A stretch of DNA of 5,007 bases. It comes from 4572-123 sp002084545. Its GTDB lineage: Bacteria > Desulfobacterota > Desulfobacteria > Desulfobacterales > 4572-123. Below the pieces are notes generated by a model. The model saw only the letters and a program-made list of their open reading frames with translations, was not told the DNA's origin and did no database searches. Positions 1-5,007 of the stretch are shown piece after piece. The DNA is taken from positions 1 to 5,007 of the forward strand of contig JAOZSJ010000182.1 of the NCBI GenBank assembly GCA_029939715.1, read 5' to 3'. The stretch's first letter is position 1. Every line of letters starts with the position of its first letter. A program made the translations under genes and the position numbers.

Positions 1-1227
1 ATAACAGTCTTCAGCGGCAGCTTCTGCAATGAAAGCGATGTCATCCGGGAAATACTCAGCCGCAGTGCATACAGGCTCGTTAAAGATGAGGATATTATTA
101 CCCGGGCCTCCAGCCTGTCCAATATCGCGGAAGCTAAAATAAAACGTACTTTTTTATCCAAAACGTCCGTATTCAATAAGTTTACACACGAAAAAGAGCT
201 GGCCGTGGCGTATCTCAGGCTGACGGTTGCCCAACTGCTGGAAGAGGACAATTTGTTGTTTTCAGGGTTTTGCAGTCTTCTCATTCCCCGAGACATCACC
301 CATGTACTGGACGTATGCCTGATTGCGGATATGAAGTCACGTATTGCCCGGGCGGTCGAGGAGAAGGGATTTTCTGAAAAAGAGGCCATTGCCGCAATCT
401 CTAAACGGGATATGGATAGCGCTGCCTGGGTGGAACGGTTACAAAAAAAACGCGACCCATGGGATGCCGCTCTATACGATATTGTTATTCCAACAGATAA
501 AGTTGACGCCGTTCAGGCGGCTGAAACGGTCGAAAAAAATTTAGTCAAAGAGGTTGTTTTGCCGACTGAAAATTCGAAGCGGGCAATCCTTGATTTTGTT
601 CTGGCCGCAAAAGTTGAAACCGCCCTTGCCCGGGAAGGCCATATTGCGGATATCAGCGCAAGGGATAACGCGGTCACCATTACCATCAATACAAATGTCC
701 TGATGCTGGGTCGCCTTGAAAAGGAACTTAAATCAATTGCAAACCGGGTGGATGGCGTGAGGTCCGTTGAAACACGCGTGGGCAAAGGTTTTTATCAAAC
801 GGACATTTATCGAAAATATGATTTTAATACGCCTTCAAAAGTGCTTCTGGTGGATGATGAACGCGAATTCGTGCAGACCCTGTCAGAGCGGCTTCAACTG
901 CGGGATATGGGATCCGCCGTAGCATATGACGGCAAATCCGCGCTTGAACTGGTCAATGAGGATGAACCGGAAGTCATGATCCTGGATCTTAAAATGCCCG
1001 GCATTGACGGATTTGAAGTTTTAAAAAGGGTCAAAAAAACCAGGCCGGAGATCGAGGTCATTATCCTTACCGGCCACGGATCGGATGTTGACAGAAAGGT
1101 GTGTATGGAACTTGGCGCCTTTGCATATCTACAAAAACCGGTTGACATCGATGTACTCAGTGAAACCCTGAAAAAGGCCAATGCAAAGGTGCGGTCAAAC
1201 AAAGATCACAAGGTATCGCATGATTGA
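1..1227 (+). CDS. Cytidylate-kinase-like / BON-like / receiver fusion protein (5' end missing)
   Basis: The reading frame is open from base 1, so the gene starts left of the window; 408 residues are visible. Residues about 1-185 resemble the cytidylate kinase-like family (a P-loop nucleotide kinase fold). Signs of this are the N-terminal strand and loop VFSGSFCNES, the strand VCLIADMKSRI (about 105-115), the lid-like KRDMDSAAW (135-143) and LYDIVIPTDK (158-167). Residues about 194-262 look like a BON-like alpha/beta domain ending in VDGVRSVETRV. Residues about 279-395 are a response-regulator receiver: acidic pair D285/D286, phosphoacceptor D329 in LDLKMPG, T357 in LTGHG, K379 in QKP. The P-loop is odd: the position expected to hold the ATP-binding lysine is glutamate (residue 11), so kinase activity is doubtful. 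The protein is probably cytoplasmic and takes phosphate from the neighbouring kinase. The receiver call is near certain, the kinase-like call good, and the BON-like call moderate. An internal GTG at 205 falls inside the kinase-like domain and is not the start. Confidence 0.9.
   Translation: MTVFSGSFCNESDVIREILSRSAYRLVKDEDIITRASSLSNIAEAKIKRTFLSKTSVFNKFTHEKELAVAYLRLTVAQLLEEDNLLFSGFCSLLIPRDITHVLDVCLIADMKSRIARAVEEKGFSEKEAIAAISKRDMDSAAWVERLQKKRDPWDAALYDIVIPTDKVDAVQAAETVEKNLVKEVVLPTENSKRAILDFVLAAKVETALAREGHIADISARDNAVTITINTNVLMLGRLEKELKSIANRVDGVRSVETRVGKGFYQTDIYRKYDFNTPSKVLLVDDEREFVQTLSERLQLRDMGSAVAYDGKSALELVNEDEPEVMILDLKMPGIDGFEVLKRVKKTRPEIEVIILTGHGSDVDRKVCMELGAFAYLQKPVDIDVLSETLKKANAKVRSNKDHKVSHD
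1210..1213 (+). promoter_or_regulatory. Ribosome binding site for the sensor kinase
   Basis: AAGG lies 6 bases before the ATG at 1220, inside the 3' end of the upstream gene. It favours the start at 1220 over the in-frame ATG at 1181, which would overlap the upstream gene by 47 bases. The chosen start leaves an 8-base overlap (1220-1227), typical of translational coupling. Confidence 0.6.
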
Positions 1228-2980
1228 TGCAATCAATCGGTTAAAGCCAAAATTCTGGGATTACCGGGATGCCGCAGCCGGCCCTCGTGAACAATTGTTT
1301 AATTTCCGGCGAATGTGGAAGCTGGCCATATTTTTTACGGCCGGGGTAACAATCATCCCACTTATTGTCCTGGCTGTGGTTGACTATCAGGTGAACAAAA
1401 ATTCAATTGAATCTGAAAATCTTTTGCGTACGGCCCGTCTTGTTTCCAACACGCAGCGGACCATCTCTTCTTTTCTGACAGAACGAATGGCGGCGCTTGA
1501 TTTTATTGCCGAGGAAAAAACATTTGAAACATTGAACGATCAGGAGACCCTGGAAAAACTCCTTGCGAATTTAAAAAAAAGCTTTGGAGGATTCATCGAC
1601 ATCGGTGTTATCGATTCATCCGGCACTCAGAGGGCCTATGCCGGACCATATAAACTTGTCGGAAAAGATTACAGCAAACAGGTCTGGTATAAAGAGGTGC
1701 TCACCGGCGGGGTGTATTTAAGTGAAGTATTTCTGGGGTTCAGGCATGTTCCTCACCGGATTATCGCGGTTAAGCGTGATCTGTCCAATGGTTTTTTCTA
1801 TGTACTGCGGGCTGCACTGGACACAAAAAAACTGGACACGCTCTTGACTGATCTGGAAATAGGAAGGGGCGGTGATGCTTTTATGATTGACCGGCAGGGA
1901 ATTCTACAGACACCATCTGTTTCACATGGCAATGTACTTGAAAAAATTTCCTTTCCCGTTCCGGAATATGCACCCAATACCCGTGTTTTCCATGGAGTAG
2001 ATTCTAAAGGAAAACAACTGATTATCGGATATCGATATATTACGGGGACACCGTTTATCTTACTCATAGTGGAGCAGCAGAGGGCTCTGATGGAGCCCTG
2101 GTACAAGATCCGGCTGGAACTGATCGCTTTCTCGGTGATCAGTATTATCGTTATTCTCAGCGTTGTGATTGGAATGGTGACTTACCTGATAAACAAGATC
2201 TATGTAGCAGACCAGACCCGAATCGCGACCCTGCACCAGGTGGAATACACAAATAAGATGGCCTCTATCGGCCGGCTGGCTGCCGGTGTGGCACACGAAA
2301 TCAACAATCCCCTTGCCATTATCAACGAAAAAGCCGGCCTGATTAAGGATTTTATTGCCTTTAAAAAAGAATATGCAGGGGACGAACGACTTGCAGGCCT
2401 TGTAAATGTCATTCTGTCCTCCGTCAAAAGAGCCGGAACCATCACCAAAAGACTTCTGAGTTTTTCACGAAATTTCGAGATCAAAATTCAGCCGGTTAAC
2501 CTGAAAGTGCTGATAGAAGAAGTACTGAGTTTTATGGCAAAGGAAGCGGAATACAGGCAAATCAACATTTCAGTCAAGGCTCCGGAAGCGATTCAGCCGG
2601 TTGAAAGTGATCGGGGAAAACTCCAGGAAATATTTCTAAACCTGTTCAACAATGCCTGCTGTGCCATGAATAACGGCGGGCATCTTGATATCAGTATAAT
2701 GCCTGAAAATACGGATTTCGTTCTGGTTACCGTTGCCGATGACGGATGCGGAATTCCCAAAAAAGATATCGAACGTATCTTCGAGCCATTTTTTTCTACA
2801 AAAACCAAAGAAGGCGGGACCGGGCTCGGCCTTTCCCTGACTTCCAATTTTGTCCGGGAAGTTGGGGGCACCTTATCCGTAGAGAGTGATCTGGGCAAAG
2901 GAACCATATTTAAAATTACGCTGCCATATAAAATGAATAAAAAAATCAGGGGGATGCATGCGAGTATTACTGATAGATGA
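1220..2980 (+). CDS. Membrane-bound dCache sensor histidine kinase
   Basis: This 586-residue kinase, counted from the ATG at 1220, probably senses a small molecule outside the inner membrane and phosphorylates receivers in the cytoplasm. A hydrophobic segment at about 34-55 (LAIFFTAGVTIIPLIVLAVV) and another at about 301-324 flank some 240 extracytoplasmic residues with the look of a double Cache domain (for example WYKEV at 156-160, GVYLSEVFLG at 164-173). A short linker leads to the HisKA dimerisation helix with phosphoacceptor H359 in GVAHEINNPLAIINE. The catalytic domain is complete: N box LNLFNNA (N474, N477, N478), G1 box DDGCGIP (507-513), F box FEPFFSTK and G2 box GGTGLGLSL (532-540). 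The H-box style is NtrB-like. I see no PAS or HAMP domain. The gene overlaps both neighbours, so kinase and receivers are probably made together. The ligand cannot be named from sequence. The kinase call is very secure; the Cache call rests on layout and local motifs. Confidence 0.96.
   Translation: MIDAINRLKPKFWDYRDAAAGPREQLFNFRRMWKLAIFFTAGVTIIPLIVLAVVDYQVNKNSIESENLLRTARLVSNTQRTISSFLTERMAALDFIAEEKTFETLNDQETLEKLLANLKKSFGGFIDIGVIDSSGTQRAYAGPYKLVGKDYSKQVWYKEVLTGGVYLSEVFLGFRHVPHRIIAVKRDLSNGFFYVLRAALDTKKLDTLLTDLEIGRGGDAFMIDRQGILQTPSVSHGNVLEKISFPVPEYAPNTRVFHGVDSKGKQLIIGYRYITGTPFILLIVEQQRALMEPWYKIRLELIAFSVISIIVILSVVIGMVTYLINKIYVADQTRIATLHQVEYTNKMASIGRLAAGVAHEINNPLAIINEKAGLIKDFIAFKKEYAGDERLAGLVNVILSSVKRAGTITKRLLSFSRNFEIKIQPVNLKVLIEEVLSFMAKEAEYRQINISVKAPEAIQPVESDRGKLQEIFLNLFNNACCAMNNGGHLDISIMPENTDFVLVTVADDGCGIPKKDIERIFEPFFSTKTKEGGTGLGLSLTSNFVREVGGTLSVESDLGKGTIFKITLPYKMNKKIRGMHASITDR
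2948..2953 (+). promoter_or_regulatory. Ribosome binding site for the first stand-alone receiver
   Basis: AGGGGG lies 4 bases before the ATG at 2958, within the last codons of the sensor kinase. It supports this start and the resulting 23-base overlap (2958-2980) between the two genes. Confidence 0.6.
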
Positions 2981-3320
2981 TGAAGAGGAATTGGTCGCAA
3001 CCCTGGCCGAGAGGTTGTCATTCAGAGATATCGATGCGGATTGGGTAACAAACGGCCATGATGCTTTAAAAAAACTAAACAACGCCGCTTACGATGTTGC
3101 CGTCGTGGATGTCAAAATGCCCGGTATCAGCGGAATTGAACTAAAAAGAATGATGGCTGCAAAATACCCGAAAATGAGATTTATTTTTGTAACGGGTCAC
3201 GGGTCGGAAGAAGATTTCAAAGAAGGATCGGAAGAGGTCGGTGGAGCGGGCTTTTACCTTGTAAAGCCGGTGGAAATTGAAGAATTAATAACAAAATTGG
3301 ACGAGATCGCAAAGCAATAG
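2958..3320 (+). CDS. Single-domain response regulator (receiver only)
   Basis: A 120-residue CheY-like receiver with nothing after it. The phosphorylation pocket is complete: acidic residues D7 and D8 in LLIDDEE, phosphoacceptor D51 in VVDVKMPG, T79 in VTGHG and K103 in LVKP. With no output domain, it must act by protein contact or by passing phosphate to a histidine domain. It overlaps the end of the sensor kinase by 23 bases, making that kinase the likely phosphodonor, and lies 10 bases before the degenerate kinase gene, a plausible next partner. Compared with the other two receivers here, it has two extra residues between the TGHG motif and the conserved lysine, in the helix 4 region that receivers often use to contact partners. 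Family assignment is secure; the role as a relay intermediate is inferred. Confidence 0.95.
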   Translation: MRVLLIDDEEELVATLAERLSFRDIDADWVTNGHDALKKLNNAAYDVAVVDVKMPGISGIELKRMMAAKYPKMRFIFVTGHGSEEDFKEGSEEVGGAGFYLVKPVEIEELITKLDEIAKQ

Positions 3321-3323
3321 GAG
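3319..3323 (+). promoter_or_regulatory. Ribosome binding site overlapping a stop codon
   Basis: AGGAG lies 7 bases before the ATG at 3331. It shares bases with the TAG stop (3318-3320) of the preceding receiver gene, suggesting coupled translation of the receiver and the degenerate kinase. Confidence 0.7.
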
Positions 3324-3330
3324 ATATAGA

Positions 3331-3996
3331 ATGAACCGTCAATGGGGCGTCATCGGAAATCAGGGCTTTGAATTTATTGGTAAAATAAATGCATCCATGT
3401 CTCATGAAATCAAAAATACCCTGGCTGTCATCAATGAAAATGCGGGTCTACTGGAAGACTTCACCCTGATGGCGGACAAGGGCATGCCCATTGATCCGGA
3501 AAGGCTCAAATCGCTGGCCGGAAAAATTCAGCAACAAATCAAAAGGGCGGACAAAATTGTAAAAAATATGAATATGTTCGCCCATAGTACGGATAAAGCT
3601 TTGAAACAGGTTAAACTTGGTGAAATCCTTGATTTTGTAGCAGCTCTTTCAGCCAGATTGATCAGTAACCGGGGGATTGTTCTTGAAATAGTTCCGAATG
3701 CCGAGCCGGTTGTTATACAAACCAATCCTTTTTTTTTAAAAAATCTTATCTGGCTGTGCATCGATTTTGCGATGGACTGGACGGGAGAAAAAAAAACAAT
3801 CGCCGTCTCTTATAAAAAAGTATCCGGCGGGGCTGAAATAAAATTATCAAAACTCGACGGTTTCAGTAATATGCCTGTCGATTACTTTCCGCAGGAGAGG
3901 GAAAAGGCGTTTTTAGAAGCTCTTGGTGGTGAAATGGCAATTTGCCGCAAGCCCGGTGAAATCTCAATTATTTTGCCGGGAACCATTGAACAATAA
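3331..3996 (+). CDS. Soluble degenerate histidine kinase, possible histidine phosphotransferase
   Basis: This 221-residue protein has no membrane segment and no sensor domain. It starts almost directly with a HisKA-type H box, MSHEIKNTLAVINENAGLL (H25), closely matching the H box of the upstream sensor kinase (HEINNPLAIINEKAGLI), so the two are probably paralogues. The helical region runs to about 115. The rest (about 115-216) follows the outline of an HATPase domain but has lost its motifs. The N-box counterpart is LIWLCIDFA (139-147), with none of the aligned asparagines. There is no DxGxG, no F box and no GxGLGL. The last strands, ALGGEMAICRKPGEISIILP, still align with the end of the HATPase fold, so the reading frame is intact and the ATP lid seems deleted rather than frameshifted. 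It should not bind ATP. By analogy with Spo0B and ChpT, which have a similar plan, it may carry phosphate between receivers. That role is inferred; a phosphatase or scaffold is also possible. Confidence 0.88.
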   Translation: MNRQWGVIGNQGFEFIGKINASMSHEIKNTLAVINENAGLLEDFTLMADKGMPIDPERLKSLAGKIQQQIKRADKIVKNMNMFAHSTDKALKQVKLGEILDFVAALSARLISNRGIVLEIVPNAEPVVIQTNPFFLKNLIWLCIDFAMDWTGEKKTIAVSYKKVSGGAEIKLSKLDGFSNMPVDYFPQEREKAFLEALGGEMAICRKPGEISIILPGTIEQ

Positions 3997-4042
3997 CTTC
4001 GGTCCGGAGTTAAGAGAGTAAAAAATGCTTACCGGATTACAC

Positions 4043-4049
4043 AAGGAGG
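4043..4049 (+). promoter_or_regulatory. Strong ribosome binding site for the second stand-alone receiver
   Basis: AAGGAGG, a full Shine-Dalgarno match, lies 6 bases before the ATG at 4056. It is the best site in the operon and precedes the only gene not overlapping or abutting its neighbour, so this receiver may be translated more strongly and independently. Confidence 0.8.
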
Positions 4050-4055
4050 ATCATA

Positions 4056-4484
4056 ATGACCGAAAAAGTGCTGCTTGTTGACGATGAAAAAGATTTTGTT
4101 GAAGCGCTTGGAGAGAGGATGAAAAACCGGGGGATGAATGTTACCACCACGACATCTGCAAAAGACGCAATTAACAAGGTAACGGCCGAATCCTATGATG
4201 CAATTGTTCTTGATCTACAAATGCCTGAAATGGATGGAATGGAAGCGCTTAAAGTAATAAAGGAAATAAAACCTGAAATGCAGATAATCCTGCTGACAGG
4301 CCATGCAACCGTGGAGAAAGGGATCAAAGCCATAAAGATGGGTGCCATGGATCTGATCGAAAAACCGGCGGACATGCAAACGATAATTGAAAAAATAAAA
4401 AAGGCCCAGGCAAAAAAAATGATCCTGGTGGAAAAAAAGACCGAGATGAAAATCAAAAAAATCATGTCAAGTAAAGGGTGGTAA
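4056..4484 (+). CDS. Single-domain response regulator with a lysine-rich tail
   Basis: A 142-residue CheY-like receiver. The pocket is complete: D9 and D10 in LLVDDEK, phosphoacceptor D53 in VLDLQMPEMDG, T81 in LLTGHA and K103 in IEKP. The receiver ends near residue 118. The remaining stretch to residue 142 is very basic, with 11 lysines between 113 and 140 against three glutamates, probably helical, and matches no output domain I know. The gene follows the degenerate kinase after a 59-base gap and has its own strong ribosome binding site. It is the last gene of the operon, with a convergent gene 14 bases on. It could be the final acceptor of the proposed relay. The tail might bind a partner, membrane or nucleic acid, but none of these is shown by the sequence. 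Confidence 0.95.
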   Translation: MTEKVLLVDDEKDFVEALGERMKNRGMNVTTTTSAKDAINKVTAESYDAIVLDLQMPEMDGMEALKVIKEIKPEMQIILLTGHATVEKGIKAIKMGAMDLIEKPADMQTIIEKIKKAQAKKMILVEKKTEMKIKKIMSSKGW

Positions 4485-4498
4485 AAAGTCACTATGGA

Positions 4499-5007
4499 TC
4501 ATCCGGGCAGGGATACACGCCCGGATTTCAACACGGCGGCTGCCAGATATTCGAAAACCCGGGAATCTTTTCCGGATGCATCAGGCGTCTGGGCCACGGT
4601 CTCCTTGATATACGTCAGGTCTTTCGGATCCCTGGGGTTAAGTTGTCGTTCAACCAGGGCCAGGCTGTTGCGTACCCGACTGTAGACGACCATGGGTCCG
4701 AATGTGGCTTCACCGGTTTCCGACCGGTGCAAAACCCCTGTTATTCTGCAATGGCTGATTCTAAGACTTCTGGGAGGCGGACTATATCCCAGCAGTTCCG
4801 CAAAAAGATCCATGCTTTCCATCACCCCCTCGGCATAGCCGTTTTCCAGAGATGCGATGCCTTCGGCAGCCAGTGCTTGAATATCCGCCGGCTTAAATTC
4901 AAGATCAAGACCGGCAATACACAGGGACTGAACGGTTTCGAGGGATTGCTCCTTTTTACTGACGACCACATCCTTATCATTTAATATGCGGATGGCATTT
5001 TTAATAC
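4499..5007 (-). CDS. Unrecognised protein, C-terminal part (5' end beyond window)
   Basis: The minus-strand frame is open from the right edge of the window to a TGA at 4501-4499, giving 168 visible residues of a longer protein. I do not recognise the family. It appears soluble, with no membrane segment or obvious metal site, and mixes acidic helical stretches (LETVQSLCIAGLDLEF, ALAAEGIASLENGYAEGVM) with a beta-like middle (SLRISHCRITGVLHRSETG, FGPMVVYSRVRNSL) and a helical end (SRVFEYLAAAVLKSG). A GTG at 4969 could start translation, but the frame upstream stays open and reads like coding sequence (IKNAIRILNDKD), so I treat the gene as partial. The overlapping plus-strand frame (4478-4984) has a composition typical of an antisense shadow, rich in Cys, His, Gly and Arg. 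The gene is convergent with the signalling operon, so it is transcribed separately and need not share its function. Confidence 0.72.
   Translation of the reverse strand, partial: IKNAIRILNDKDVVVSKKEQSLETVQSLCIAGLDLEFKPADIQALAAEGIASLENGYAEGVMESMDLFAELLGYSPPPRSLRISHCRITGVLHRSETGEATFGPMVVYSRVRNSLALVERQLNPRDPKDLTYIKETVAQTPDASGKDSRVFEYLAAAVLKSGRVSLPG
4501..4526. terminator. GC-rich inverted repeat between convergent genes (possible weak terminator)
   Basis: ATCCGGGC (4501-4508) and GCCCGGAT (4519-4526) form a perfect 8-base stem around a 10-base loop. It begins 17 bases after the stop of the plus-strand operon and covers the last codons of the minus-strand gene. No T tract follows directly on the plus strand. 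On the minus strand a run of five T lies about 14 bases downstream. It may help end transcription from both sides, but it is not a classical intrinsic terminator. Confidence 0.35.
4711..4729. repeat. Short perfect inverted repeat inside the minus-strand gene
   Basis: CACCGGT (4711-4717) and ACCGGTG (4723-4729) form a 7-base perfect stem with a 5-base loop, within the codons for HRSETG of the unrecognised minus-strand protein. It could fold in RNA from either strand. No function is evident, and it may be a chance result of codon choice. Confidence 0.4.

Noticed and set aside
513..785. Minus-strand open frames opposite the signalling genes (also 894-1202, 1798-2106, 2593-3021 and others)
   Set aside because: They lie wholly opposite strongly supported plus-strand genes and their products are low-quality, Ser/Arg-rich shadows.
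1181..1219. Earlier in-frame ATG for the sensor kinase
   Set aside because: It would overlap the previous gene by 47 bases and adds residues with no domain support; the ATG at 1220 has an AAGG at proper spacing.
205..1227. GTG at 205 as the start of the first gene
   Set aside because: The frame is open back to base 1 and the upstream residues look like the N-terminal part of the kinase-like domain, so the gene begins outside the window.
1222..1234. Small inverted repeat GATTG-ATG-CAATC at the start of the sensor kinase
   Set aside because: The stem is only 5 bases with a 3-base loop and is easily explained by coding sequence.
3986..4014. Possible promoter (TTGAAC, then GTTAAG after 17 bases) before the last receiver
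   Set aside because: The -10 match is poor and most of the -35 lies in the preceding coding sequence; not better than chance in AT-rich DNA.
4025..4081. Small 18-residue open frame across the start of the last receiver
   Set aside because: It contains the receiver's Shine-Dalgarno site, has only a weak site of its own, and its product shows no feature. It is too short to support by sequence alone.
4478..4984. Plus-strand open frame of 168 codons
   Set aside because: Its translation is rich in Gly, His, Cys and Arg with no recognisable pattern, as expected for the complement of a real gene. The minus-strand frame over the same bases has more natural protein composition and continues beyond the window.

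Overview
The window looks like part of a two-component signalling locus from a Gram-negative, probably anaerobic bacterium. My best guess is Desulfobacterota (Desulfobacteraceae-like sulfate reducers). I base this on moderate GC, good Shine-Dalgarno sites, and strong resemblance of the proteins to family members I recall from that group. This is an inference, not a database result.

Positions 1-4484 hold five plus-strand genes that are overlapping or closely spaced and read as one operon entering from the left. They are: (1) the C-terminal 408 residues of a fusion of a cytidylate-kinase-like domain, a BON-like domain and a receiver domain; (2) a membrane sensor histidine kinase with a periplasmic dCache-type domain and a complete HisKA/HATPase core; (3) a 120-residue stand-alone receiver; (4) a 221-residue soluble histidine-kinase paralogue that keeps the phosphoacceptor histidine but has lost the ATP-binding motifs; (5) a second stand-alone receiver with a lysine-rich tail. 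Positions 4499-5007 hold the C-terminal part of an unrecognised minus-strand protein that converges on the operon, with a 14-base gap.

Together the genes have the parts of a multi-step phosphorelay. The membrane kinase would sense a periplasmic signal and autophosphorylate, and phosphate could pass among three receivers, with the ATP-blind kinase paralogue as a possible histidine phosphotransferase. None of the visible proteins has a DNA-binding, GGDEF, HD-GYP or methyltransferase output domain. The only non-signalling domain is the nucleotide-kinase-like module, whose P-loop appears degenerate. The output of the system is therefore unclear, and this is the most interesting feature of the window.

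I saw no tRNA, rRNA, CRISPR array, insertion sequence or convincing promoter. The longest gap between genes is 59 bases (3997-4055), so there is no long non-coding stretch to account for.
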